DNA of 64,000 nucleotides from Prorocentrum cordatum (Eukaryota > Sar > Dinophyceae > Prorocentrales > Prorocentraceae), in contig CAUYUJ010019615.1 of the NCBI GenBank assembly GCA_963575745.1, forward strand, positions 472,513-536,512. Direction: 5' to 3'. Under the pieces are notes generated by a model that had not been told where the DNA came from, made no database searches, and was given only the letters and a program-made list of their open reading frames with translations. The position numbers and the translations under genes are program-made. Below are positions 20,746-31,369 of the stretch, piece after piece (the stretch's first letter is position 1; each line of letters opens with the position of its first letter).

Positions 20746-22185
20746 GCGGGCGGGAAACATATCATCCGTATCCGCGACCTCGCAGGCCGGAGCTCCGGAC
20801 AGCGCCCCCGCGGATGCGGGGCGGTCTTGTTCGTGGATGCGCCCCGCGCGGAGCGCATCCGTGCCACCGCGTCTCCGCGGGATCGCGCTTCGGGATCCAG
20901 ACCGCGAGGGCGCGGACACGGATGCCGTAGCCGCTCGTGAGGGGGAGTGCGCACACGACGTCGGCGTTACCGGAGTGCCCCATGCCGCCGTGGCGGCTCC
21001 GGGCCACGTGGGCCACCGCTTCTATCGGGCTCCGGCCTGAGGCTGTATGGGCCGGCTGCGTGTGCGGATTCATGCAGGCACTCCGGCTGGGCACCTTCAG
21101 AGGTGGGCCGCGCGCTTCGCGCGCGGCCATGCTCTCGAGTGTTCCCTGCCGGGCAAAACACGACGTGGGTTCTCACACTTCGAACTCGATGCTGACGGGC
21201 AGCAACTTCTCCGTGCTCGTCCCGCACTTCGGGGGGGGGGGGGGGCAGCAGGTTCTCAACGCGCAGACGCAGCGGCGACCCCAGCGCCAAAGTTGAGCGC
21301 CGCCAATAGCCCGGCATCGAACGATCTGTGGCATCGGAAAGCCGTGATCGGTTTAATTCGGTTGAATTTTCCACGCTGTGTCAGAGTCCAACGCCGACGT
21401 CGTCGCGACGTTTACCTGCCGTAGGCATCTTGGCATCGCGACGATGTGTTTCCATCACAACCATCAGACCGCATTTGGATCGGGGAAACGTTAGACTGAG
21501 TTTGTTGGAATTCTTGGCGCCTCGCATATTCCCATCAGTCTATGCAGAAGCGATCGCCAGGGGAGTTGCCGTAGTGAAAAAAACAGGCGAGAACCAAGGA
21601 GAGTGAGGAGGCGGTCGTTGCAGACATGTTGTTGCGGAGGGTTCTTGAAGGACTTTTGGAGCCATTTGGGGGCTCTCTTGGATTCTCCGTGGTGCCTCTT
21701 GGGGCACTCTTGGGGCCCTCTTGGGGCTCTGTTGGGAGGTCTCGGGGGGGGGTGGGGATCTTCGGAGGGGACTGGGCCCAATACCAGAAAGGGAGGAAAG
21801 CTTTAATTCAGCCCCCCCCCCTGGGTCTGGCGGGATTGGGGTTTGCCGCCGGGCTCTGACGATCCAGGCATGAAATTTGACGGCCCAGTTTTCGCGAGAT
21901 GCCTGCTCTGCAGCGGGAGTTTGCACGAAAGTCCACATGATGTGAGTCCCGCCATTTCTCTTCTTGCCCCGTCAAACAGATTCGAGTCCCGCACAGTGAG
22001 GGAGCCCTGACCTGGGACGACACCAGGAGGGGATAGATAGGCTCGGGGGGGAACGCATCGATCCACAATCGCCCATGCACCGCCGATGGAGGGCCCGATA
22101 GCCCAGCCCGCCCAGGACCGTGCGGTTTCGCTAGCGGGGGCCTGTCGCCGACCTTTCGGCGATGCATCGCCGGTTCCAGGTCGAC
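20746..22185. other. Unassigned GC-rich region
   Basis: Overlapping open frames occur on both strands at 20576-21424, none recognised. A pure G run lies at 21231-21245. A TCTTGGGG-type minisatellite occupies 21640-21780. Confidence 0.3.
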
Positions 22186-22189
22186 GTGC

Positions 22190-22370
22190 CCCTCCTGAGC
22201 CAGTCCTCTGGTGGCTTTCGCGCCATTATTGGGGCCTCTGGCGGCCGTTTGGGATGATTGTGGCACCCCCGGAACGCTCCTGGCGAGGCGCGGCCGCGGG
22301 AGAGCACCCCGAGGTTGAAAAACCGCCAAGAACCCGCGGAAACGTGAGAAAACTCCGGACTTGGAGGTTA
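22190..22370 (-). mobile_element. Dispersed ~170-bp repeat E, copy 2 (inverted)
   Basis: Reverse-complement partner of 20560-20745, about 1.5 kb away, so the two could pair in a transcript. Confidence 0.55.
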
Positions 22371-22904
22371 GAGGGGGGGGCAAGCGGGAGGGCAGGAGGC
22401 AGCAGCTAGGCGGAACGAGGCAGGTTGTTGTTGTCCGATCGGCTTCGCGCTGGGCGTGCTCGGTGCACTCGGCCGGGCGGTGCGGACAGCACTCATGGAC
22501 CTGGATTCAGGTCTCTTTGTGCCGCAGCGCGATGACAGGACAGTGCCGCAGAATAAAGCTGCGAGAAGACACAAAGGGCTGCCGCCAGCCCAGTCTGCAA
22601 TCCTCGCACGCGCGCAGTGCCCGCATCACACCCACACGCCCAAGAGGCGGGCCAGAGGCGGCGACGGTTCAAGAGAGGAGAACCACCCAGACCGGGCAAT
22701 TGGCGTTTATTGCGCAGACCTGGGAGTTGACCAAACAGCCCTGCCCTGTTGGAGTCCTCCTCCTTTGGGCGCGTTTACCAAAGGCCTCGCGCGTCGGGGT
22801 GGTTATATTATCGGGGTGTATTTTCTGCCCTCTAGAGGGGGGAGGAGGCAGGAGAGGGGGGGAGGGAGCCGGAGAAGAAAAGCATCCGCACGAGCACGAG
22901 GATG

Positions 22905-23056
22905 CGTTTCGGGAGGTCCACGCGGGTTCCTCGGATCAGCGCCGGGGCCCCCCTCCCTGGCGCCCTGCGCGCGCCGGGGAGGGGCGCCGGAGGAGCGGCC
23001 GGGGGGGGCCCAGCGCGGATTCGAGAAAGCCGCGCGGAGTTCCGAAAGTTTAGGCT
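22905..23056. mobile_element. Hairpin element F, copy 1
   Basis: The left arm, ttcgggaggtccacgcggg then atcagcgccgg, pairs imperfectly with the right arm, cccagcgcggat then gcgcggagttccgaa. Copies with the same arms lie at 31591-31743, 46485-46570 and 55938-56075. The 3' flank gtttaggcttgtg resembles gttgaggcttatg at the 56-kb copy. This is a MITE-like family with no coding capacity. Confidence 0.6.
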
Positions 23057-23855
23057 TGTGTAGGCCGTGCTGCCTCGCGGTGGGCCACGGGGCGACCCCC
23101 ACGAGGGAGTTCCTCCTGTTGTTGGTCTGCCTCCAGGTGCGGTCTTCCTCCTTCCTCTCCCTCCTCCTCCTCCTCGATCCTCCTCCTCCTCCTCCTCCTC
23201 CTCCCTGGTCTGTCCTTCCTCCCACTTGCAGGAGGGCAGCGGGGCGGGATGCAGGGAGGGCCCCCTGTGGCTAGACCCCGTGGCTGGTGACGGCTCCCCT
23301 CCAGGGTCCTGCGCCCTGGCTGCGAGGTGCCACCACACCGGGGGCGGCCCGAGTTCCGCGTGTGCTGCACGGCCTCCTTGAGACACCCATGAAGGGGCGT
23401 CCCCGGAGGGAGGGAGGGGCGAAGCAGTGGGGCAGGGCGGCGGCGGGAGGGGGGGTGGGGAAGAAGGCAGGAGGCAGGAGGCAGGAGGGAAGAGGGGAGG
23501 ACGAAGGAGCCACGAGGAGGGAGGGACGGGGGAGGCCGAGGCACGGGGTGGAATGCGGGAGGGTGGAAGGAGGAGAGGTGAGGAGACGCAGGGAAGTGCG
23601 GTCTCCACGTCGTCCTCGTGCTGCCCGCCTCCCGGGCTCCCGGGTCGTCCTCGTCTTCCTTCCACCGCCCACCCTCTCTCTCTCTCTCCCCTTCCTGTCT
23701 ATTCGCTCGTTTGCCCAACGAGGTGAGCGTGGAATTCCGTGAAATCATGTCTGCCAGCGTGGGCATCAAAGCAGTAAGTTGTGGTGCTGTGGATGGGTAA
23801 GCTGTGTGATGCGCAAGCGTTACAGCAGTTTTTTTCCGAAGAGCAAGCACGCATC
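23057..23855. repeat. CTC and purine-rich low-complexity stretch
   Basis: A (CTC)n patch at 23150-23212 and a purine-rich gaggagg/ggcaggagg patch at 23400-23600, then (CT)n at 23679-23695. No gene is supported. Confidence 0.6.
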
Positions 23856-23859
23856 CTCG

Positions 23860-24165
23860 GGACACCCCTACAGCCGGCTACGGGCGGCAACGGCCCTGAA
23901 CATGGCGAATCCTCGGGACGCCCCAACAGGTGGCAACGGGCCAGAACGTGGCGAGCCTTTTGGACACTCCCACGGGGGGCACTTGGCGGCAACTGGCCTG
24001 ATCTCGCCGAATCCTCTGGACGTCCCCGCGGGCGGCAACGGCCGACAGCGGGCGGCAGCGGGTCAGAACGTGGCGAATCCTGTGGACCCCCCACAAAGTA
24101 GCAGCAGGCGGCAACGGGGCGCAACAAGGCGGAACGTGGCGAATCCTCGAAACACCCATCCAATC
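23860..24165 (+). repeat. ~65-bp tandem array, GGCGGCAACG...GTGGCGAATCCT
   Basis: Landmark gcgaatcctc or a variant occurs at about 23906, 24007, 24071 and 24139, each separated by gcggcaacgg and ccccac/gggac words. It is related to the 12930-13245 array. Confidence 0.75.
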
Positions 24166-24225
24166 CCTTAGAAACGCAAGTAACAGCCCCTAGGTGCAAG
24201 CAGTGCTTTGGGAATGTTGGGAAGA

Positions 24226-24256
<31 letters not shown>

Positions 24257-24262
24257 GCAGGC
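24226..24262 (+). repeat. (CAG)n microsatellite
   Basis: agcagcagcaacagcagcagcag. Confidence 0.95.
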
Positions 24263-24644
24263 GAGGAGTAAGAATCAGAGGGCGGCGCTGGCCATCACGA
24301 AAGAGAGATCGGCTCGGCCCATCACCCGAGGGCGCGCACACACAAGGCCAGAGGCAACGAGCGAGGCGCCCGAGTTGGCCTCGCGCCAGTAAAGTAAATC
24401 CCCCAGGCGTCCTCCGCCGTGTTTGTTCCCCCCACGTGGCTCTTCAGAGGCCTCGATCCTTTTTCCGGACCGGTCCCGGGAGACCTCCCCCAAGTTTTAT
24501 GGACGGCCCCGGGGCCCTGTGAGGGCACCCTGAGGCCGAAAGCGTACAACAATTTGCCGCCGTTTACTTTTGCACAACGGGAGGATCTCAGGATCCACCC
24601 TCCCTCCCTATCCCCCCCCCTCCCGCCGCTCTCCTCCTCTCCAG

Positions 24645-24724
24645 GGGGGGAGCGAGAGGTCAAGAACGAGGGCGAACAGATCGTGTTCAGCCTGGAGCGC
24701 CTGCTCCGCGAGCAGCGCAGGCAG
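24645..24724 (+). CDS. HSP70 lid exon candidate
   Basis: Between ctctccag|GG and agg-cag|GTGAGC the frame encodes GEREVKNEGEQIVFSLERLL and then REQRRQ, ending in phase 0. It resembles the first lid helices of HSP70, where families show R-E-x-[VI]-E-x-[KR]-N-x-[AL]-E-x-x-x-[YF]-S-x-[ER]. Third positions are nearly all G or C, and the donor is canonical. The run of G after the acceptor makes the exact start uncertain. It follows 2638-2685 and precedes 28700-28809 in family order, all on the plus strand. Being next to long GGA tracts is a warning, but this segment is not repetitive. Confidence 0.45.
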
Positions 24725-24763
24725 GTGAGCAAGGAGCTCCGCGCGACGGCCCATGGGAATGAG

Positions 24764-25345
24764 GGAGGGAGCGAAGGTGGGAGGGAGCGAAGGTGGGAGG
24801 GAGCGAAGGTGGGAGGGAGCGGCATGAGTAGGAAAGGAGGAGGAGGAGGAGGAGGCGGGGAAGGAGGAGGAGGAGGAGGAGAAGGAGGAGGAGGAGGGAA
24901 AGGAAGAGGACGAGGAGGAGGAGGAGGAACAGGAGGAAGAGGAGGGGGAGGAAGAGGAGCACGGAAGAGGGCAGAGACGGAGAAGGGAGGGAAGGATGAA
25001 AATGAGGGGCTTTACAAAGCCCTCAAGTGTGACAGTGGCATGGTTTCAGGGGTTTGGGGTCCCGGGAAGGGTGAGGAGGAGGAGGAGGAGGAGGAGGAGG
25101 CGGAGGAGGAGGAGGGAGGAGGAGGAGGAGGAGGAGGAGGAGGAGGAGGAGGAGGAGGAGGAGGAGAGGAGAGGAGGAGGAGGAGGAGGAGGAGGAGGAG
25201 GAGGAGGAGGAGGAGAGGAGGAGGAGGAGGAGGTGGAGGAGGAGGAGGAGGAGGAGGAGGGAGGATAAATTAGGAGTTTCAGGAGGAGGGGGAGGAGGAG
25301 GAGGAGGAGGAGGAGGAGGAGGAGGAGGAGGAGGAGGAGAAGGAG
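24764..25345 (+). repeat. Large (GGA)n tract with 17-bp tandem start
   Basis: gaaggtgggagggagc repeats three times at 24770-24818, then gga triplets run to 25345 with a short unique island at 24985-25065. The word gcgcgacggcccatgggaatga just upstream (24747) recurs at 26058, before another GGA tract. Confidence 0.95.
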
Positions 25346-25725
25346 GAACTTGGGGTGGGGAGCTACAAAGCCATCAACGCGGCTTATGTCGGATCGTTGC
25401 GAGGTGCGGTCGGTGGCGATCGTTCGGGACGTCCTCACAAAATGTCTGACGATTGGGTGATCACTGCTTTGCGCACCCCTGTTGAAACGCTGCTGAGATT
25501 TATTCAGCTCCTCTCTTTGCCTCGTCTGCTGAGCAGCTGGATCGCGTCAGGCGCGAAGATGCTGAGGAGAGCGCCCGACTGCGGGCAAGTGGCACGTACC
25601 AGGAGAAAGCTACGAAGCTTGTTTTCCGTATCAGCACACCTCTTATCTGCCCCTGTCATGCCCCGTTGCCAGCTGTGAAACCGCTCGGGGTGGAGACGGC
25701 GATTGAGACACACAGTGCTGCCCCA

Positions 25726-26048
25726 AGCCCTAATCGGTCTCGGTTTAAGGAGTTAGTTGTTTTGCATTTGTTTTCGGGAAGAAGGCGACAAGGAGACGTT
25801 CAGGAAGAGCTGGACAGCCTCATCAGAACATCGATTAAAGACGGGGTTGTTTGGACCCTCAGTGTCGATGTTGCCAACGACCAGGTGCGAGGCGATTTGC
25901 CAGAGGAAATGCGACATCCAGCTGGTTGGCCCTCCTGCGTGAGGGAGCGGTTCTGGCGGTAATTGGGGCCCCCCGTGTGAGACGTGGTGCGCCGCCAGGC
26001 GGCAGCAGCTGGAAAATCACAAGGGGCCCAGGCCCTTCAGGTCCGTGT
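25726..26048 (+). pseudogene. Dinoflagellate retroelement ORF fragment (MTase-like motifs), frameshifted
   Basis: Three frames used in succession give one coherent peptide. Frame 1 (from about 25741) has VVLHLFSGRRRQGDVQEELD, then WTLSVDV and RGDL. Frame 2 (about 25918-25975) has WLALLREGAVLAVIGAP. Frame 3 (to 26048) has CETWCAARRQ and GPRPFRS. I recall this pattern (H-[LY]-[FY]-S-G-R-R-R-x-G-D-x-Q ... A-G-P-P-C-E-T-W ... G-P-R-P-L-R) as common in dinoflagellate proteins tied to reverse-transcriptase-bearing elements. The HLFSG and PPCETW words resemble motifs I and IV of cytosine methyltransferases, which is my interpretation. The two frameshifts and an abrupt 3' end at a GGA-tract flank show it is dead. 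I have not rebuilt an intact product. Confidence 0.6.
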
Positions 26049-26057
26049 GAGACATGG

Positions 26058-26432
26058 CGCGACGGCCCATGGGAATGAAGGGGGGTATCGAAAACAGCAG
26101 AAGGGGGAGGGAGGGAGGGAGGGAGGGAGCGGCATGATTAGGAAGGGCGGAGGGGGAGGAGGAGGAGGAGGCGGATGAGGAGGAGGAGAAGAAGGAGGAG
26201 ATGATGAGGGGGGGAGGGAGGAGGAGAAAGGGGCGGAGAAGGAGGGAGGAGGAGGAGGAGGAGGGAGGAGGAGGAGGAGGAGGAGGAGGAGGAGGAGGGG
26301 AAGGCAAAGGAGGGGGGAGGAAAAGGAGGGGGAGGAGGAGGAGGAGGAGGAGGAGGAGGAGGAGGAGGAGGAGGAGGAGGAGGAGGACGAGGAGGAGGAG
26401 GAGGAGGAGGAGGACGGTGAGAGTGAGAAAGA
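26058..26432 (+). repeat. (GGA)n tract, flank shared with the 24.7-kb tract
   Basis: Begins with gcgcgacggcccatgggaatga and reaches ggagcggcatga(t/g)taggaa, as at 24747-24835. The two GGA blocks and their left borders are therefore duplicates. Confidence 0.9.
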
Positions 26433-27050
26433 AGGGAACCAGGAGGGGGAGGAAGAGAATGAGGACCAGATATTGACGATGTGCGACGAGGAATGGTCTG
26501 GGTTGATGCGGGGATCGGCACTGGGGAGAAGGGATCAGAGGCGGACGAGGACGGGGATGTTCTGGTGCAGCTCGGGATCAGCCCGCTCGGCGTCTGAGCC
26601 CAGTCAGCTGTCGAAGAAACCCGTCATCGAACCCATTCGTCGATTGCCAGATGGACCAAGTTGCCACTAAGCTGCTGGAAGTGTGCCTTTCCTGTTACCC
26701 AGTTTGGCGGCCGAATGAGCTCAGGCACCGAAGGGCTCATAAAGGACCCCCCCTAAAAGCCCACTGAAACATTGAGTAAAGCATCCGTTTGCTCAGAGAT
26801 TTATAGACTATATCAGAAACCCGCACAGGCCCCCTCCTCCTGGCCCTGTCTAGTGCTCTCCTCCTTCGCCACCCTCTTCCTCCTCCTCCCCATTTCTCGG
26901 AACCTGGCGTTCAAGGCGGCCCAAGGTGCTGCCACCCCCACTCACATGGCCTGTGGTCCCCACAGGCGGGCCCCGGCAAGACGCCTTTTCGTTTGCTTCA
27001 CAGGTTCGTTTAAGCTGGCAGCCGACCATGTTGACCCCGTAGCGCATAGC
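26433..27050. other. No gene supported
   Basis: Open frames occur but none is recognisable. A/T content rises after 26770. Confidence 0.3.
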
Positions 27051-27054
27051 AGGG

Positions 27055-27260
27055 GACAGTTCGGACCCGATCGATTCGGTTTGATATCGATTCCGGCTGG
27101 CCCGATCTGATTTGATTCCGATATTTTGTCAATCCGATGCAGCCCGATGTTCTCTTGGCGTTGTCGTGTTTCTTGGTGCTGCCGGCCGATACAAATTCGA
27201 GTGTCAATGCATGTCGTCCGACACGCAGTTGGATCGAAACTGATTTCCCGATTCGATGCT
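27055..27260 (+). mobile_element. Dispersed ~210-bp repeat G, copy 1
   Basis: Shares with 45990-46200 and 55395-55610 the ordered words ccgat(c)c...ttcggtt, gattccgat, gatgc(a/g/t)gcccga and ggcg(t/c)tg(t/c). All copies have the same orientation. A ggttcgat-like word suggests a Pol III B box in some copies, but I see no full tRNA-like promoter. Confidence 0.6.
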
Positions 27261-27434
27261 GACTGAATTTGCCTTGTCCTTCTCGCCCTCCTCCTCCTCC
27301 TCCTCCTTCCGCCTCCTGGAAGGAAGAGGGAGGGCCAGGGCAAGTGCGTGTGCCCTGAGGCCTCGCGCTGAGGCCTTCACCTCAGGAAGGGGCATGAGGG
27401 GAAGGAAGAGGGACGAGGAGGAGGAATGAGGACC

Positions 27435-28200
27435 AGTGCAAACCAAAGACGTCATCGACGATGTTGCAACACACCCTCCCTCCAAGCTCCCTCCTTCACA
27501 GGCGCCTATAAGGATGTATCTTCGCTGCGGGAAGAGTCCCGTTGAAGACAACCGGTTGAACATCTTCAACCGTGCCAAATTACGATTCTTGGAATGCCAC
27601 AGCCGCGAATCAGCGTCATTGATGCGACCTGGCGTTTCTAACTCGTGCCAGAACACCATTTCTGGGGCGTCAACACTGCGAGTCGTCGTGACTGTCGCGG
27701 CCTGGTCATCTTAATCGTGCGAAAACATTTTTTCTGATACGCCAGCGGTGAGACTGTTTGAAACTGCTGCAACATGTTAAGAGGCATGTGCGCGGCGCCA
27801 AGGCAAGACCCACATTTTGAAACGCCATCCATCTGTGAAGCTCTTGCAGGCTTTGAAGGCACAGCTTCGCGGCTCTGAGGCGAGGGCCACATTTTGAGCA
27901 CGGCCCGCCTTCCGTCCGCGAAGCTGCTGCAAACGTTTAAGACGAATGCGCGCGGCGCGAAAGCGAGTGCTGCATTTCCAACCGGGCCCGCACTCCATCT
28001 GTTAAGCTGTTGCCATATTGAAGGCGAATGCGCGCGGCGCTAAGGCGAGAGCCACGTTTTGAAAAGACTTGCCCTCCATCCGTGAAGCTGTCGCAAATTT
28101 CAAGCTTCAGGACCATACATGGTGAGGTAGTCTCCGGCGAAACGCCTGGCCTGCCTTGCCGACCCGTCCCGGGAAGCGACAGGATGGAGTTAGTCATAAG
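27435..28200 (+). mobile_element. Composite repeat unit C, copy 1 (~75-bp array)
   Basis: The left flank has cgatgttg(c)aa...ccctccaagctcc...cttcacagg. Unique sequence follows, with cgaatcagcgtcattgatgcg. Then come about five ~75-bp units of the type gcgcggcgctaaggcgagagccacattttgaaa. The right flank has atggtgaggtagtctc...acgcctggcc and runs into a GGA tract. Copy 2 at 37505-38580 keeps the same order. Both copies are plus-oriented and bordered by GGA tracts. Confidence 0.75.
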
Positions 28201-28204
28201 GAGA

Positions 28205-28620
28205 GGGATGGAGGAGCAGGAGGAGGAGGAGGAGGAGGAGGAGGAGGAGGAGGAGGAGCGGGAGGGAGGGAGGCGGGAGGAGGAGGGTGAGGGAGGAGAA
28301 GGCAGAGGAGGCGGAGGAGGAGGAGGAGGAGGAGGAGGAGGAGGAGGAGAGAGGAGCGGGAGGGAGGGAGGCGGGAGGAGGAGGGTGAGGGAGGAGAAGG
28401 CAGAGGGAGGGAGGAGGAGGAGAGGAGGAGGAGGAGGAGGAGGAGGAGGAGGAGGAGGAGGAGGAGGAGGGGAGGGGAGGGGGAGGATGGGGAAGGAGGG
28501 GCGAGGAGGAGGAGGACGAGGGGGTGGGAGGGGGGAGGAGGGAGAAAAGGAGAGTGAGGGAGGAGAAGGGAGGACGAATGGCAGTAGGAGCAGGAGGATG
28601 GAGGAGGGGAGGGTGGAGGA
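28205..28620 (+). repeat. (GGA)n polypurine tract
   Basis: Includes a duplicated ~100-bp subunit (gagcgggagggaggcgggagg at 28256 and 28353). Confidence 0.95.
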
Positions 28621-28699
28621 GGATTCTCCTCTTCCTTCCTCCTTGCATGAGGAGGGGTTGGGCCCCAGGCCAAGCGCCCAGGGGGCGTGCTGGCGTCAG

Positions 28700-28809
28700 G
28701 ACAAGATCCCGATCCTGCAGTCGAAGCTGATCCTCCTGAAGGAGGAGCTGCTGCGCGACCCGCTGGACCGCGGCGGCGCCCTCCCAGGACGAGGAGAAGG
28801 AGCAGGGAG
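28700..28809 (+). CDS. HSP70 lid exon candidate
   Basis: After tggcgtcag|GAC the frame reads DKIPILQSKLILLKEELL then RDPLDRGGALP, with G or C at every third position until the last codon. It resembles the later HSP70 lid, where D-K-[IL]-P-x-x-x-x-x-K-[LI]-x-x-x-[IVL]-K-E-x-L is common. It starts in phase 0, matching the phase in which the 24645-24724 exon ends. The end is uncertain: ctcccag|gacgag would need a GA donor, while gggag|GTAGG is canonical. A MITE starts 18 bp after the later donor. Confidence 0.4.
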
Positions 28810-28823
28810 GTAGGAGGGAGCAG

Positions 28824-28962
28824 GCATCTCGGCATCGCTCGGACGTGTGCATTTTTTTCTCGGCGGGAGCCATCGAGGACCATCCTGGACCATCGAGCCA
28901 AAAAAACACGCACGAAACCGAAACATGCACAGGAAATGGACGTCCGAGCGATGGCAAGGCAT
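28824..28962. mobile_element. MITE family H, copy 1, with 4-bp target-site duplication
   Basis: The element is 28828-28958 (131 bp). Its terminal inverted repeats are CTCGGCATCGCTCGGACGT and, read from the other end, CTTGCCATCGCTCGGACGT (17 of 19 identical). GCAT flanks it on both sides (28824-28827 and 28959-28962). Copy 2 is at 53598-53731. It has no coding capacity, so it would depend on a transposase elsewhere. Confidence 0.85.
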
Positions 28963-28974
28963 GGATCTGGGAGG

Positions 28975-29200
28975 AGGGACGGGGGGAGGCGGGAGGTGGA
29001 GGGAGGAGGAAGGAAAAGGATCAGGAGGAGCAAGGAGGAAGAGGCAGGGGGCAAGTGGGCGATCGAGTGGGGCAGGGGGGACGAGGAGGACAAGGAAGAT
29101 GAGGAAGGGGCATGGGGGGAGGAGGAGGAGGAGGATGAGGCAGTGGGGGGGGGGGACGAGGGGGAAGTAGGAGGAGGAGGAGGAGGACGGATGATTGAGG
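28975..29200 (+). repeat. Purine-rich GGA/GGGA stretch
   Basis: Low-complexity sequence with gga and ggga units and a G run at 29145-29155. Another G run lies at 29239-29252. Confidence 0.8.
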
Positions 29201-29296
29201 AGGTCGGAGGCAGAATACTCCGAGCTGTTGGCTTGGCGTGGGGGGGGGGGGGGCGTCCTCAGATCCAGGCGACGCACGTGAGATTGCGGCGGCCAA

Positions 29297-29412
29297 TTTG
29301 TCAGACGTCTTCGGCCTCTGGAGGACGTTTCCTTGCTCAGGGGCCGCCAGAAGACGACCCAGGATGAAAAGCCTGCCCTGGGGAAGGGGTCGATCCCACC
29401 GGAGCGCGCGTC
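29297..29412 (+). mobile_element. Dispersed element family D copy
   Basis: gtcttcggcctctgg...caggatgaaaagcctgccctggggaaggggtcgatc follows the family order. Confidence 0.6.
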
Positions 29413-30014
29413 ACGAACAAGACGCGGACGAGAGGACCAGAGGGTAGGATTGGGTTGTCTTTCGGCGGGCACGAGGGTGGGGTGAGAATCGCGTCAGAGG
29501 GGAGTTCGGCGCGAGTAGGGAGAGACAGAACAGGCCGTCGGGCTGGGGAGTGTACGGGACGGCGATTGTGTACCAAGCGATTTGAAATCACAAGTTCAGT
29601 CGGGGAAGTTTTGAGCCCAGGTGACTTTTTTGGTAAGTTCGTGGATCGTGCTGGGTGTCCTGAGCCCCTCAAACCGCCCAAAGACATCTGATTCCACCTC
29701 GCAACCACCTGGACACCTTCCTTACAAGTGTAGATGTACAGCCAAAGTAAGCAACTCGACGAGAAGTTTAGCCATGACAGTGTAGCTTTGAAGTAGGGGG
29801 GAACTGCAGTCGCAGACGGGCGTGTCCAGGCGAGGTCGAGGATGGCGCCCTCTTCTGCCATACCACACGCGCAGGGTCATGCGGAAGGCCACATTCCTTT
29901 AGTGGCTGCCTCTCCTCCTTCTCCTCCTCCTCGTCCTCCTCCTGGAATTGCTTGGGTTGGGTAAAAAAGCTGAGAAAACCAACGTTGCTCTTGTGGGGAA
30001 AAGTATGAGGAGTC
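29413..30014. other. No gene supported
   Basis: Unique-looking sequence with short open frames on both strands and a small CTC patch at 29909-29942. Confidence 0.3.
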
Positions 30015-31369
30015 TTCATATCTGAGAGAGCGTGATCCACCGCCGCTTTGCTGTGGAAGATTCACCCCCTCTTCCTCCAGAACCGGGGGTCCCCCCCCCT
30101 CCGAAAATCCCCCCCCTGCTCGAACCCCTCGTCCTCCCTCCCCCCAGCAAAACCTTCTCCCTCCTGACCCCCCCCTCCACTTCTGGAAAACCGGGGAGGG
30201 TCAGCACCGGTTCGACACCCCCCCCCCTCCAGACAACTTGAAAACCGGTGGGGGGGGTCACGACCGGTTAGAAACCCCACCCCACCCTACCCCACCCCAC
30301 CCGCCGCCGGCAAAAGATTCGCAAGTCCCCACCGTCCTCACCACCGCCCTCACCACTGTCCCGCCCACCACCGTCCCTACCACTGTCCCACTGTCCCTAC
30401 TGTCCCCACCACTGCCCCACCTGTCCCCACTTTACCCATCACTGTCCCCACTGTCCCCATCAGTGCCCCCGCCACTATCGCACTGTCCCAACTGTCTCCA
30501 CCACTGTCTCCACCACGGTCCCACTCTCCCCACTGTCCACGCCACTGTCACACTGTCCCACTGCCCCCACCACCACCGTCCGCACCACTGTCCCCACCAC
30601 TGACTGTCCCACTGTCCCCACTTTCCCACCACTGCCCCCACTGTCCCCACCAGTGCCCCCACGACTGTCGCACTGTCCCCACCACGGTCCCACTCTCCAC
30701 ACTGTCCTCACCACTGTCCCACTGTCCCTACTGTCCCCGCCACTGTACCACTATCCCCACTGTCCCCACCGCTGTCTCACTGCAATGTCCCGCTGTCCCC
30801 ACCGTCCCCACCACTGTCCCAGTGTCCCCACTGTCCCCACCACTGAATCCCCACTGTCCCCATCACTGTCCCACTGTCCCCTCGCCACTGTCCCCACCAC
30901 CACCGTCCCCACCACCGTCCCACTGTCCCCACACTCCCCACCATTGTCCCACTGTCCCCACTCTTCCCACCACTGTCCACACTGTCCCCACCACGGTTCC
31001 ACCACTGTCGCACTTCCCCCACTCTCCCCACCTTTGTCCCCACTACGGTCCCACTCTCCCCACTGTCCCCACCGCTGTCCCACTGTCCCCACTCCCCACC
31101 ACCATCCCCACCACCGTCCCAACCACTGTCCCCACCACAGTCCCCCACCCAGGATGGGGGAGGAGGGGGAGTCGTTTGCCAGCGGCGAGGGGTGGGGGGG
31201 CTCAAACCGGTAGCGACCCCCCCTTTTCATGATAAACCTGGGGGGAGGTTGGAACCCCCTGTGACCCCCCCGGTTTTCAAGGGCGGATCGGGGGGGGACG
31301 GGTTGGAAACCCCCAGTGACCCCCCCCGGTTTGCTGCCAGCAGCGGCAGAACACGCTCTTTCATATCTC
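30015..31369. mobile_element. TIR element carrying a minisatellite, with 9-bp TSD
   Basis: TTCATATCT occurs at 30015-30023 and 31361-31369. Inside, the end AGAGCGTG at 30027-30034 is mirrored by CACGCTCT at 31353-31360, and the match continues as CCGC.GCT. Subterminal blocks of about 200 bp are also inverted relatives, containing aaaaccgg, ccgaccggtt-like words and C/G runs. The interior, 30320-31145, is a minisatellite of ccactgtcccc units. A 9-bp duplication is typical of Mutator-like elements, but no transposase is present and assignment is inference. Three extra bases (GAG) lie between the left duplication and the TIR, so the exact edge is uncertain. Confidence 0.65.
30320..31145 (+). repeat. 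CCACTGTCCC minisatellite, about 820 bp
   Basis: Units of roughly 10-20 bp (ccccaccactgtcccactgt) repeat throughout. Long Pro/His/Ser or Gly/Asp/Trp frames are its translation products. It lies wholly inside the TIR element. Confidence 0.95.

Noticed and set aside
20937-21424. Plus-strand frames near the 21.2-kb G run
   Set aside because: Parts read like protein, but competing frames overlap and the G run would break any of them. No family was recognised.
24419-25273. 284-codon plus-strand ORF containing the lid-like peptide
   Set aside because: Most of it is poly-Gly/Glu/Arg from the GGA tract. Only the part between the acceptor and the GTGAGC donor is kept as an exon candidate.
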